From Trichoplax sp. H2 (taxonomy: Eukaryota; Placozoa; Uniplacotomia; Trichoplacea), in the NCBI GenBank assembly GCA_003344405.1, contig NOWV01000059.1:124001-188000 (forward strand): DNA of 64,000 bases, read 5' to 3'. The stretch's first letter is position 1. Every line of letters begins with the position of its first letter. The notes under the pieces were generated by a model. That model saw only the letters and a list, made by a program, of their open reading frames with translations, was not told the origin of the DNA and did no database searches. A program made the position numbers and the translations under genes. Positions 40,025-50,862 of this stretch are shown here, piece by piece.

Positions 40025-41506
40025 ATGCTAGTTGGAGCCGAAATTGTCTTAGGATTATTCCTGTCCTATATATTCTACCGTTCGCTGTGTGCTATTATAG
40101 GTCACTATCGAATAGTTAATATCCTAAAAAAATTTCCAGGACCCAAATCTCATTGGTTACTGGGAAATCTTCATCAGTTGGCATCTCCTAAAGAATTTCT
40201 TAAAAGCTACCATAGTTTTAGTCTGAAATTTCCTCGAAAATTTTTACTATGGTATGGTCCTCTAACTCCGGTACTATCTGTTTCACATCCAGAAACAATA
40301 CGCGCTGTTATAAAAGCTAAGACAATCAAGGATGGTCCAGCTTATCAATATTTGTTGCCGTGGCTTGGACGTGGTATTTTATTAGAGAATGGCACAAAAT
40401 GGGCAAGAAATCGTCGCCTGGTAACACCAGCCTTCCACTTTGAAATTATGCAATCATATGTTGAAGTAATGAATCAGTGCGTATCGATATTTATAGAGAA
40501 ATTGAATGAACATGCCGTTGATAATACAAGAATTAGTGTATTTGATACTGTGAGATTGTTATCATTCGATATATTACTACGTAGTGCTTTTGCTATAAAC
40601 TTGGACTGCCAGAGATCAGGTCGAAGTCATCCTTTTGTTAAGCTAACGAATGAAAATACTCAACTAGTTGAGGGTAGACTTTATGAAATACTGAAGAGTC
40701 TCAATCTTATTTACAACCTATCCAGTACAGGTCGAAAGTATGCCGATAACTGCCGTTGTTCTAATCAGATTGCACAACAATTAATAGAAGATCGACAAAA
40801 ACAATTTAATAATAATGAAGTCGATTTGTCCTCCACAAAGTTCAATTTTATCGATATCCTGTTGTCTGCTCGGGATAACATGGGAAAATCACTAACCAAA
40901 AGAGAAATATGTGATGAGGTCGAAACATTTCTTTTTGCCGGGCATGATACTACAGCCAGTGCAATATCGTGGACATTGTACTGCTTGGCAAAGCATCCAC
41001 AACATCAGCAAAAGATATATCAAGAGGTTTACGATATATGCAAACGAGATAGTTTAACCATAGCTGATTTATCTAAGCTCAAGCATACAACAATGTGTAT
41101 TAAGGAAGCTATGCGGCTGCACTCTACGGTTCCAATAGTAACTCGCATATTAGAAGAAGACACCGAAATAGATGGAATAACAGCTCCAGTTGGAACCATG
41201 ATCGAAATAGCTATCTATAATCTTCACCACAATCCCGAAATATGGCCATCTCCATGGGAATATGATCCTGATCGTTACCAGGCGGAACGCTGTCAAAATC
41301 GAGATCCTTATGCTTATATTCCTTTCTCGATCGGCAGTAGAAACTGTATTGGTCAAGTATTTGCATTAAATGAAATAAAGCTAGTAGTTGCCAAAACGGT
41401 GTACAACTATTATTTACGTATAGGTGAAGACTACAGTCCTAAACATTTACAATCGCTAGTATTAAAAGCCGCGAACAGTTTATGGATTACGGTGCAAAAG
41501 CGTTAA
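40025..41506 (+). CDS. Cytochrome P450, CYP4 clan, copy 1 (intronless)
   Basis: A heme monooxygenase of 493 aa, the usual P450 length, in a single exon. An N-terminal ER anchor (about residues 3-25) is followed by the proline hinge FPGPKSHWLLGNL. The I-helix oxygen-activation motif is AGHDTT (about residues 300-315). The K-helix ExxR is in KEAMRLHST (about 360) and the heme loop is FSIGSRNCIG with Cys441 as axial ligand. Overall layout (EVETFLFAGHDTT, EDTEIDG) is CYP4-like. However, the I-helix glutamate that links covalently to heme in many CYP4 enzymes is alanine here, so a covalent heme is not expected. The substrate is unknown; fatty acids or eicosanoids are the clan default. It heads a tandem cluster of three. 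Confidence 0.95.
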   Translation: MLVGAEIVLGLFLSYIFYRSLCAIIGHYRIVNILKKFPGPKSHWLLGNLHQLASPKEFLKSYHSFSLKFPRKFLLWYGPLTPVLSVSHPETIRAVIKAKTIKDGPAYQYLLPWLGRGILLENGTKWARNRRLVTPAFHFEIMQSYVEVMNQCVSIFIEKLNEHAVDNTRISVFDTVRLLSFDILLRSAFAINLDCQRSGRSHPFVKLTNENTQLVEGRLYEILKSLNLIYNLSSTGRKYADNCRCSNQIAQQLIEDRQKQFNNNEVDLSSTKFNFIDILLSARDNMGKSLTKREICDEVETFLFAGHDTTASAISWTLYCLAKHPQHQQKIYQEVYDICKRDSLTIADLSKLKHTTMCIKEAMRLHSTVPIVTRILEEDTEIDGITAPVGTMIEIAIYNLHHNPEIWPSPWEYDPDRYQAERCQNRDPYAYIPFSIGSRNCIGQVFALNEIKLVVAKTVYNYYLRIGEDYSPKHLQSLVLKAANSLWITVQKR

Positions 41507-41510
41507 TAAA
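41505..41510 (+). terminator. AATAAA overlapping the stop codon of P450 copy 1
   Basis: The last codon CGT is followed by TAATAAA, so the stop codon is embedded in a canonical polyadenylation signal. If used, the 3' UTR would be only about 15-25 nt. Confidence 0.4.
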
Positions 41511-43402
41511 CATTGGTCGATATCACACTATAAGAATAGAATTTGAATATCTTAATTAAATTCATTATAATTATAGATTCATATAAGTGATATAGTACCT
41601 CTCTTACGCAAATTTATCTACGTACTTGCTGTTTCTTCATTCTCGTACCTTTGCAAAGTATCAAAATGAAAGGTGCAAGAGATTCGTTACTGTATTTGCT
41701 AAACACGCATCTTACTCTTTATATATTAGAAGAGCCTTGAAATACACGGACAAGACTGTTTAACTCTGTTATCAAGATTCTTTTCAAAACATTGATTAAA
41801 GTAATCATAACTGCATAACTGTAAATTGCAGTTAAAGAATGTATTCTTATCACTACTAATACGTGCAGTATTGAACTATATTGATAATGTGTTACGTTAT
41901 ATATTACCATTTATCAGTTCTATTACCGAATTTTCTTATTGCATAGGTGTGTTTATAAGACGATGCAATCTCTCAATAAACCTGTCTTATGCAGTAACTC
42001 ACAATAATTGTGTAACTAATTCTAAATTTAGTCTAAACATTTACGTATATATGATTCATAACTAAAATCAGGGCCTGTTTCAATATTTTTCAATATCGTT
42101 TATCTATGAGCGTGATATATAGTGCTAATATACAACGCTAGATTAGTTCTACATTATAGATGCAGCACTGTATTCTAGATAACACTTTGCAAACGAAAAT
42201 AGCTCGAGTTTTGAATGTGCGACTGAGATATGCAGTAATAGTAAGGTGCGTTCTTTGAGTTATAGTTATTAACAAATTAAAATGTCAAGGAGCCACGAGC
42301 AGTGTAATTTATTAAATACAGGCATGACATATCATCTAAAGCTCATTCCTCTTGATATTTTAATTTAAATCACAAACTTTTGCAGATAGTTTTCATCTTT
42401 CAAATTGCTCAACTACTAATACAGGCAATGCAGGATTGCAAATAGTATCATACGGTATGAAAAATATCGCAAGACAATTTAAAAGGTAAAATAATTTAAA
42501 AATCAGCGTTCGTGATATATCCACTTCAATATTCAGTTTACATTAAATTAAAATATTTTGTTCTTTAAATAAATTTAAATTCACAGAAGAAAATTAAATT
42601 ACAGAATTATACTATAAAATGTTGATATAAAATAATGACTGACCAGAGGACTAGTACTACACTTTCTATGGTGAAAAGAAAATAGCTAAGGAAAGTAAAC
42701 ATGAGCTATTACAGGAAAGAAGTAGAAGCAATATTGACTCAAACGAATAATTTGATAAAGTAGAGATAAAAGTAAAGTAAAAGAAAAATCATCCGATATA
42801 GAAACTTTACTTATAGATGTCACATACTTACCCGAATACATACACATATACGCATATATTCTTAAATAACATATAGATAAATTTTCTGCATCGAAGGATT
42901 GTAACATTTTTGCACATTTCTTTTCCATCATACAAAACTATTTACGGGAATCAAAGTCTCCTTTATTTCAAATGAGCAACATATACTAAATTATCTAAAC
43001 GTGCAATCCATTCCTTACTTATCGAGCTTGTAGTCCAATATTTATATTCCTATTTAAACTTATTCTGTTTTCTGGTCAAAATCCTATCAGACTGCATATT
43101 ACCCAATACAGATATAGCCCTACGAAGTCCCTATCTGCTGAATAATTAATGATAAAAATGCCTACAAAACTATTGTTAGATAACTATCAATAGAGGTGTC
43201 GAGCTCGTCCACGTGATATCACTTTCCGCATAATTTATCTATTAATCTGCTGGTTAATGGTAGTTGAAATTTTTACTAAAAAGTTGCTGCCATCATAGAC
43301 GGTGAATTCAGCCGATCAATACTATTAAAATCTAGTTGGTCGATTAATTAATAAGTTGATTAATACATAATCACACCAGACAGATTTTCATGATTAGAAA
43401 TT
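41511..43402. other. Intergenic region between P450 copies 1 and 2
   Basis: About 1.9 kb, AT-rich. Short frames at 41719-41910, 41826-42065 and 42686-42931 lack family resemblance. It presumably holds the promoter of copy 2; no clear core element seen. Confidence 0.5.
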
Positions 43403-44914
43403 ATGATGGATATGAGTATATTTTATCCTATATCAATAGCAGTTTGTTCATACTTCCTTTCAGTGTCAATTGCCTCGTTTTACTCGTATGCAAAGAACAG
43501 GTTAAGAATATATCGATATGGGAGTCACTTTGATGGACCTAAGTGTCGAACGTTCGTTGGTAATACTCATCAAATGGCTACAGCAGAAACTTTTTTAAAC
43601 TTTCTCAACGAAACAAGTAAGGTATTTGATAAATACTTTGTTATGTGGTATGGAATGACATATCCATCATTTGTTTGCTATCACCCTGATTCAGTAAAAA
43701 CAATTATAAATGCCAGTCCACCTAAAATTAGTATTGCATACCGCTTTCTAAACGAATGGGTTGGACCCGGTTTACTCACAGAAAATGGTAAAAGGTGGTC
43801 TAGAAATCGACGTCTGATCACACCAGCTTTCCATTTCGACGTACTTAAACCATACGTTCGTATATATAATGAAGCCTTGGACATACTTACTGAGAAATGG
43901 TCAAATCCAGATCGCTTGCATAAACCATTAGACACCTTCTATGATGCTAGTTTATGTACTCTGGATGTTATTACTCGCTGTGCTTTTTCCGTTGAGTTCG
44001 ATTGCCAGAGGGAAAATGTAAAACATCCCTATATAAATGCAGTTCGTACTATTACAAAATTAGTAACAGAACGACCCTTTAATATTTTCTACCACAGCGA
44101 TTGGATCTATTCAATTACCTCTGCAGGTAGAAAATTTTATTCCAATGTCCAGCTAACCCATGAATTTACTGAAAATGTCATTCGAAAACGTCAAGGAGAA
44201 TTAAGCTCAAGTCATGATGATGGCAGTAAGATGAAAAAGCATTTAGACTTTTTAGACGTTCTTTTAAAGGCAACGTACGAAAATGGCGAAGGCCTCAGCT
44301 TATTAGAAATACGCAATGAAGTCGATACATTCCTGTTTGCTGGTCATGATACGTCTTCAAGTGCGCTATCGAGTACGCTTTACTGTATTGCGAGGTATAC
44401 AGAGCATCAAGATAAGATTCGATCAGAGGTTGATAAAATACTTGCATGTAAAGAGGAAATAGAATGGAAAGATCTACCTGAATTAAAGTATACATCCCTG
44501 TGCATTAAGGAAGCTATGCGCTTATACACAACTGTGCCAATAATAGAGCGAACTTTAGAAAGAGATGTAGAAATAGACGGTAAAATCCTAGCTGCAGGTT
44601 CACAAATTGCTATCGCAGGATTCATGCTGCATAGAAATCCTGACGTTTGGGATGATCCGGAGAAATATGATCCTTTGCGATTCTTGCCAGAAAATTGTGG
44701 AAGTAGACATCCATATGCTTATATTCCATTCTCAGCTGGATCAAGAAATTGTATAGGTCAAAACTTTGCAATAAACTTTTTAAAAGTTGCTGTAGCTAAA
44801 TTAGTTTATCGATATTACTTTACCGTTGATATGAAAAATAATCTAACTTTTACAGCTCCTTTGGTTTTAAAATTACATGGTCATGATATCTATATAAAAG
44901 AGAGAAATAATTAA
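43403..44914 (+). CDS. Cytochrome P450, CYP4 clan, copy 2 (intronless)
   Basis: 503 aa in one exon starting MMDMSIFYP. Residues 8-30 form the membrane anchor. The I-helix reads FAGHDTSSSALS, with alanine where CYP4 enzymes usually have the heme-linking glutamate. The K-helix motif is KEAMRLYTT and the heme loop is FSAGSRNCIG with Cys450. Shared segments such as LLTENGKRWSRNRRLITPAF show that it is a paralogue of its neighbours. It is closer to copy 3 than to copy 1 in the I-helix-to-C-terminal half, judged by eye. Function is unassigned beyond monooxygenase. Confidence 0.95.
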   Translation: MMDMSIFYPISIAVCSYFLSVSIASFYSYAKNRLRIYRYGSHFDGPKCRTFVGNTHQMATAETFLNFLNETSKVFDKYFVMWYGMTYPSFVCYHPDSVKTIINASPPKISIAYRFLNEWVGPGLLTENGKRWSRNRRLITPAFHFDVLKPYVRIYNEALDILTEKWSNPDRLHKPLDTFYDASLCTLDVITRCAFSVEFDCQRENVKHPYINAVRTITKLVTERPFNIFYHSDWIYSITSAGRKFYSNVQLTHEFTENVIRKRQGELSSSHDDGSKMKKHLDFLDVLLKATYENGEGLSLLEIRNEVDTFLFAGHDTSSSALSSTLYCIARYTEHQDKIRSEVDKILACKEEIEWKDLPELKYTSLCIKEAMRLYTTVPIIERTLERDVEIDGKILAAGSQIAIAGFMLHRNPDVWDDPEKYDPLRFLPENCGSRHPYAYIPFSAGSRNCIGQNFAINFLKVAVAKLVYRYYFTVDMKNNLTFTAPLVLKLHGHDIYIKERNN

Positions 44915-44927
44915 GTCTCACCAGGTT

Positions 44928-44933
44928 AATAAA
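44928..44933 (+). terminator. Polyadenylation signal AATAAA after P450 copy 2
   Basis: Canonical hexamer 14 nt after the stop codon of copy 2, the same compact 3' end as other plus-strand genes here. Confidence 0.5.
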
Positions 44934-46342
44934 GATAGATTTGATTATAAATTCATATGATTAGACTTGAATCAGAAATATTGCAAGATTTGTCCTAGAT
45001 TACTATTCTAGATGCGTAGCCTTTAGATCATCCGTATCGCTTTTGCGTATTGACTCAAAGTACGTAGTTTACGCAGGTATACTAGTTTAAATTCCTTTAT
45101 ACTGTTTTAAGGCATAGCCTCGAATTTAACATCATTTCTTAGTAACCTTGAACATTACTTCTGTGTAAGTGTACGTGTTCGAGCTCTACAATATTTAAAT
45201 TTATTCGATATCAATCATGGATGATTGATATAATTTGGTAAGACATCATTAGGAAGTTAGCTTACTATGATTGAAAAAACTCGTAGTTTTGACAAGAAAG
45301 ACTAAACGCGATATCTTTAGACAACTGTACTAGATTTACTCCTTCTCGTTAGACAGTTGAGGAAAAACCGAAGGTTTATACTCACTATATAATTTATGCA
45401 TTTTCAGCTACCGCACAGATGTAAAAATCATTGCCCCAACTTAATCCAGTTCTAGTAAAGGTACGTATATATTAATTGGTTGAATACCCGCTCAAATGAA
45501 GAGGAACGGTCGTGTTCTACACATAGCATTCATTACATTAAAAGAAAATTCATATCTATATTATCTTACTATACGTACATGAATCCCCTCCTAGTGATAG
45601 ATACAATGCAGTATCAAGTCCTAGCATGTACCAGCATTCATACAGTATATCCGTTATTCTTGTGTTTTAATATTATTATTTATAATTATGCTGAACAGTA
45701 ATTCTAGCATTCCTCTCACTGCGAACATGCATAATCCATAGGCGGTCATGTATAATTAATTTAAATCAACCATTATTACGAATTCTCTAATACTCTACAT
45801 ACAGGCCTTTCAGTTTTTTGCCTGTACTGTCTATCGGCCATACTTGCATTTTTACCTAAACAATTAGTTTTACTCCTACCATGGACTTTTCGATTTTTCA
45901 ATCTAAAGTCCATGCTCCTACTTGTATACCTATTGCCATTGTAGCAAAGTCAAGAGTTCAACTTCATATCCATCCGTATTTAAGCATTGAGACTGTTTAA
46001 TATCCTATATGGATCATTCCTGCTATAGACCGCCTATCTCAGTCAACTCAGCTTCAAAGTGACTCAGAGGCTGGCCAATCCGGCTACTAAATTCTCTGAA
46101 ACGGACGTATTCTGTTTTATGCAGTTAATAAATTACGGAATTATTGACTGGGAGTCTGGATGTACTCGTATATCATGTCAAAGCACTGTCAAAACACCAG
46201 ATGATTACAAGTACACCTAAACTTTCCAGAAGTTTCTGCTAGTAGTACTCTACTGTACACTTAGCGAACTCCACCTGAAGTGCACGTGAAGTGAAGTTTC
46301 AAAATCCAACTTCAATGTTCCCTAATTACTGTACAGAGCGTA
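44934..46342. other. Intergenic region before the tandem array
   Basis: No exon recognised. A frame at 45480-45701 is not supported by any motif. Confidence 0.5.
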
Positions 46343-46906
46343 CAGCCATGTTTCTACTGTATAGAATAATCACTTATAACCTATAATCAAAGCAAGGAAA
46401 ATCACATTGAATACTTATTAACAATAATATCGCATGATTTGATGCAAATGATCATTAATCTGACGAAGCAGCCGATCAGAGTGTTCAGCCATGTTTCTAC
46501 TGTATAGAATAATCATTTATAACCTATAATCAAAGCAAGGAACATCACATTGAATACTTATTAACAATAATATCGCATGATTTGATGCAAAATGATCATT
46601 AATCTGACGAAGCAGCCGATCAGATTGTTCAGCCATGTTTCTACTGTATAGAATAATCATTTTATAGCCTATAATCAAGGCAAGGAACATCACATTGAAT
46701 ACTTATTAACAATAATATCGCATGATTTGATGCAAATGATCATTAATCTGACGAAGCAGCCGATCAGATTGTTCAGCCATGTTTCTACTGTATAGAATAA
46801 TCATTTTATAATCTATAATCAAGGCAAGGAACATCATATTGAATACTTATTAACAATAATATCGCATGATTTGATGCAAAATGATCATTAATCTAACGAA
46901 GCAGCC
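46343..46906. repeat. Four-copy tandem repeat, period 143-144 bp
   Basis: Unit starts (CAGCCATGTTTCTACTG) are at 46343, 46486, 46630 and 46774, giving spacings of 143, 144 and 144 bp. Units differ by only a few substitutions and one-base indels, so the array is young. It ends at about 46906 within GCAGCC. It lies about 450 bp upstream of P450 copy 3 and has no coding frame shared between units. Confidence 0.93.
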
Positions 46907-47164
46907 TACCAGGTTTGCCTGTTTGAGCTATATACAGTACAGTATGTCATATATCTAACTAATGAACATCAACAACGTCATTGAAGACCGGACAATTGAT
47001 GGGGGCGGACATATCCTTTGTTTCACTTGATACCGATCGACACCTTACTGGTTGAATCACGCCAACGACAATATCGTGTCAACGAAGATCACGCAATCTA
47101 CGATAACGTACGATAGTAACAGAATAAAACAAAAGAAATGTACGTTAGTAGGGTTCACCCGGGT

Positions 47165-47225
47165 CGGGCAACTACTGTACTTACTGTACTGTACGTCCTG
47201 ACAGTACAGTACAGTACTGTAAACT
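47165..47225. repeat. GTAC-rich palindromic tract upstream of P450 copy 3
   Basis: A run of ACTGTACTTACTGTACTGTAC followed by the inverted equivalent ACAGTACAGTACAGTACTGT. The two halves can pair as a hairpin across about 8 bp. It is 140-200 bp upstream of the start codon, so it is a candidate promoter element. Confidence 0.5.
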
Positions 47226-47360
47226 GTGTGTTGAGGCCTAGAAATACTGTGCTCAAGGCAAAAGGTTAAAAAAATACAATAAGATAAGATACTGTAAATA
47301 TTGAAGACCGATTTGGCTCCATTAACCATTTCCTTCTACTTCACAGCACCCTCATCTGGC

Positions 47361-48845
47361 ATGATTGGGATTGCTATAACGGTGGCGTTGTCTGTTCTTG
47401 CAGCGATATTGCTGCTCAATATCCGGCCAATCATACGAGAAATTAAAATTCGTAGGCAATTAAATCAATTTCCATCACCACAGGGACATTGGCTATACGG
47501 GAGTCTTTCAGAAATGCAAAACCCAGACAATATTTTGAGTTATTTACAGAAGCAATGTCAAAATTATCCGTCATCGTTTTTTCTCCGTTTAGGCCCTTTC
47601 ATGTCCATTTTAGTTTGTAATTCTCCTGATGCGGCGAAAGCTGTTATCGCATCAGGTGGGGTCAAAGAAAACTATTCCTATACGTTTATTCGAGAATGGC
47701 TCGGTGATGGATTATTGATTTCTAATGGAGGAAAATGGGCTAGGAATAGAAAATTAGTTACGCCTGCCTTCCATTTTGGTGTTTTAAAGCATTATTTACC
47801 TATCTATAATCGATGTGTTGATGTCGTAATTGAAAAGTGGTCATCCCAGGCTGCTACAGGTCAATCATTTGAGATCTACTCTGATATGAATTTTTTAACT
47901 TTAGATATTATCCTACAAAGTTCTTTCTCTCTTAAAACCCAATGCCAAACTATTGGCAAAAATGATCCTTATGTTACTGTTGTGAAAGAATTAGCTTGGC
48001 TGACAGTCAATCGCTTTTTTAGTCTTACTGGCTATATTCCATTTCTTTATTACTTAACTTCGGAAGGTAGAAGATTTAATACTTGCGTTAAAGAATCTCA
48101 TCGTTTTACAGAGAATGTCATTCGGAAACGCCTACGTGAAGTTGAATTAGGCTCAGAAAGTAATGTCCGAGACTATATTGACTTTCTAGATATATTAATC
48201 AAAGCAAGAGATCAAGATGGTAAAGGTTTATCATTTAATAATATACGTAATGAAGTGGAAACGTTTATGTTTGCCGGCCATGATACTACTTCAAGTGCTT
48301 TATCATTTACCATTTATTTATTAAGTAAGCATAAAGAACACCAGCAAAAAGTAAGAGATGAAGTCAAATCAGTTCTACAGGGTAGAAGTGATATAGCTTG
48401 GAACGATTTATCCGAGCTTAAATATACTACAATTTGCATTAAGGAAGCCATGCGTTTATACACGACCGTTCCAATGATTGAGCGTGTACTCGATAAAGAT
48501 GTCAAAATAGATGGAATTACAGTTTTAGCAGGTACCAAGATCAATATACCAATCTTCGTCTTACATGGTAAGGCGAATACTTGGCTGAATCGCGATGAAT
48601 ATAATCCTTCGCGATTTCTATCGGAAGAAATAGCACAACGCGATGCTTTCTCCTATATCCCTTTCTCTGCCGGATCAAGAAACTGTATCGGTCAATCATT
48701 CGCCATGAATGTATTAAAAGTGGCCGTCGCTAAAATTGTCCGGCACTACCATCTAGAAATTGATGAAACTAAACCTGTGGTAACAACGATCCCACTTGTC
48801 ATGAAATCCGCGACTGGAATATGGATTAAAGTCAATGAGCTATAA
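47361..48845 (+). CDS. Cytochrome P450, CYP4 clan, copy 3 (intronless)
   Basis: 494 aa in one exon. The frame is open from 47301 but that codon is TTG; the first ATG is 47361 and begins the membrane anchor (MIGIAITVALSVLAAILLL), so it is the start. The hinge is FPSPQGHWLYGSL, the I-helix FAGHDTTSSALSF, the K-helix KEAMRLYTT and the heme loop FSAGSRNCIG with Cys442. It shares the glutamate-to-alanine change in the I-helix with the other two copies. It lies downstream of a 143-bp tandem array and a GTAC-rich tract. It is predicted to sit on the cytosolic face of the ER; substrate unknown. Confidence 0.95.
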   Translation: MIGIAITVALSVLAAILLLNIRPIIREIKIRRQLNQFPSPQGHWLYGSLSEMQNPDNILSYLQKQCQNYPSSFFLRLGPFMSILVCNSPDAAKAVIASGGVKENYSYTFIREWLGDGLLISNGGKWARNRKLVTPAFHFGVLKHYLPIYNRCVDVVIEKWSSQAATGQSFEIYSDMNFLTLDIILQSSFSLKTQCQTIGKNDPYVTVVKELAWLTVNRFFSLTGYIPFLYYLTSEGRRFNTCVKESHRFTENVIRKRLREVELGSESNVRDYIDFLDILIKARDQDGKGLSFNNIRNEVETFMFAGHDTTSSALSFTIYLLSKHKEHQQKVRDEVKSVLQGRSDIAWNDLSELKYTTICIKEAMRLYTTVPMIERVLDKDVKIDGITVLAGTKINIPIFVLHGKANTWLNRDEYNPSRFLSEEIAQRDAFSYIPFSAGSRNCIGQSFAMNVLKVAVAKIVRHYHLEIDETKPVVTTIPLVMKSATGIWIKVNEL

Positions 48846-50862
48846 TATTCATAGCTGCTATCATAGTTACGTCAATAGGCTGTAAGGATCCCTTTGACTA
48901 TTCATCCAATTCTGCAATTTAGTATCTCTAGCGCTAGAATATACGGCTAATTAACGTAGTACGAACGCGCGTATGCACGAAGAGTCGTTTTATCTTATCT
49001 TTTTACTGTAACTGTTATGTTATAGGCCATCCTTGCAACCGTATTGCACTATGAAGTGCAATACAACATAAGCGCATCTATTACTATTATTACTATTATT
49101 TGATGTATCCGAAGATAGAAATTCTTATATACGAGCAGTAATCGACTATTACATGACGTCCACGGAAGATACCTGATTCTGATAACCTTGAACTTGTAGT
49201 TAAGCATACCATCATATAAAGATGTCGATTTAAATCGTTTTCAGCTCTTATTCTAGGTGCGTTATTTTGTATATATATAAACCTTCGGATAGTACCACAT
49301 GTGTGCAGTACAGCTACATTGTCCAGTTAAACATAGGCGGACATTCCATTCATTTTGATGTCCATATTGGCGGAATTACTTAGTCAAATCTTTAAGAATA
49401 ACAGTTGTGTAGTGTATTTAGAATATATTGTAACTATATTCTATTCTTAAATATAGACATGTTGTATTGATCTTATATTTAGACATATCTACAGTCTGTT
49501 CGCTCTACATTCAAATATGGCTTACTACATTTAGTTATTACAGTCCTCGCTATTTTCTACAATCATCTGCTATTCTATAACCTGTTATGGTATATATTGT
49601 ATCTAATCCTACAATCATGTTCTCTGCATGTGTTCTAATGCCATAGCTATAAATACTGCCGTTTTCTACCTTAGATTTCTTAAGTTGCATTATTAGTAAC
49701 AGTTAGTATTCACACTTTACTCACGGCAGCTACCACGCTGACCTACCGTAATTATCACATTGTACCTAACTAATATCGACAATAAAGTATCCTCTTTTCT
49801 TAAGCTCCTTGTGCAATTCTCTACATGGCAACTAAAACCACATTATCTGACTCTTCTAACCCTCCATCACAAATTGTATCATTGATTAATAAAGAAGCAA
49901 ACAAACATAATACTGTAATGTTTATCAAAGTGGGCAATTATATCTTGATCGTTTTAATACTTCATGCTGACTTGTCACCATTAATAGCAGTAGACGAAGC
50001 TAAAATTTTAAACACTACTTATATGTACGTACACGAAGTCCTTAGGACCATGCTTCTAGAATGTAACAGCTACGACAAGGTATTAGTATAAAAGTAATAA
50101 AATCAAATCGATAAACGCATGAAGAAAGTTGAACATATTCATTTACAAAAATAATGAAGAGTGCCTTCCAAATCAAGCTGGCATAACATATGTATCTCTC
50201 TATATATATGAACGTGACCGTATGCGAAGTCGGTCATTTTGCAAAGTGCCCGGGCAGTTTGCAAAATGACCGGCTTCGCATACGGTTACGTTCATATATA
50301 TACTTTCTTATGATTTCTGTAAGCCATAGAAATATGCTATTAATTCTAGTGAACTGAATTTGTGATTTACTTACTTGCATATATTTCTGTAATAACATGT
50401 TCATACCAGAAAGCTTATATCCTCAAAGAAATAGCTTTCATGATGATTTTATAAGGCACATGTAAGAATACTGAACCTCACATTCATAAACTGCTACAAC
50501 CATAGAATACTTATAAAATAAGCATGCTACCATACCATATAAATCGTATATCGTTATCGCACAATTATTAGTTGTTCGAAGATATATTTTCATAAATAGT
50601 TTCACTTTATTCAATTATGCTTCAATAAATCTATAAATAGACGAAGAAAAGTATATGCAATAACTTTTAAAATTACTGCGGATATTCTGTATTACAATCA
50701 CTTTGACAGTGACGGAAGCATTAAATGCATCGTCAAGAAGATAAAGATTGTAATAGATGAATATCTATGTCGTATGTCTATTGCAATATTATAATAGATC
50801 TTTAAAATATTAAAGCATAAGAGTTACAATAAACTGCAGTAACAATAAATAGAAAGGGCATT
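48846..50862. other. Intergenic region with an unassigned frame and a large palindrome
   Basis: The frame at 49825-50091 (88 codons from an ATG, MATKTTLSDSS...) is not recognised. Its start vaguely recalls glutaredoxin N-termini, but the CxxC motif is absent. The 102-bp palindrome is listed separately. Elsewhere nothing is seen. Confidence 0.45.
50201..50302. repeat. 102-bp near-perfect palindrome
   Basis: Two 51-base arms pair with only three imperfect positions (50216/50287, 50230/50273, 50246/50257), two of which would be G-T pairs. The centre is TGCCCGGGCA with no spacer. The outer ends are TATATATATGAACGT. It is much more GC-rich than its surroundings. As DNA it could extrude a cruciform; as RNA it would be a 51-bp hairpin. 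Confidence 0.92.

Noticed and set aside
47301-47360. Twenty extra N-terminal codons on P450 copy 3
   Set aside because: The opening codon is TTG. The first ATG (47361) coincides with the start of the membrane anchor, as in other P450s.
49825-50091. Possible glutaredoxin exon
   Set aside because: The first 30 residues recall glutaredoxin, but there is no CxxC motif, no supporting splice site and no downstream exon.
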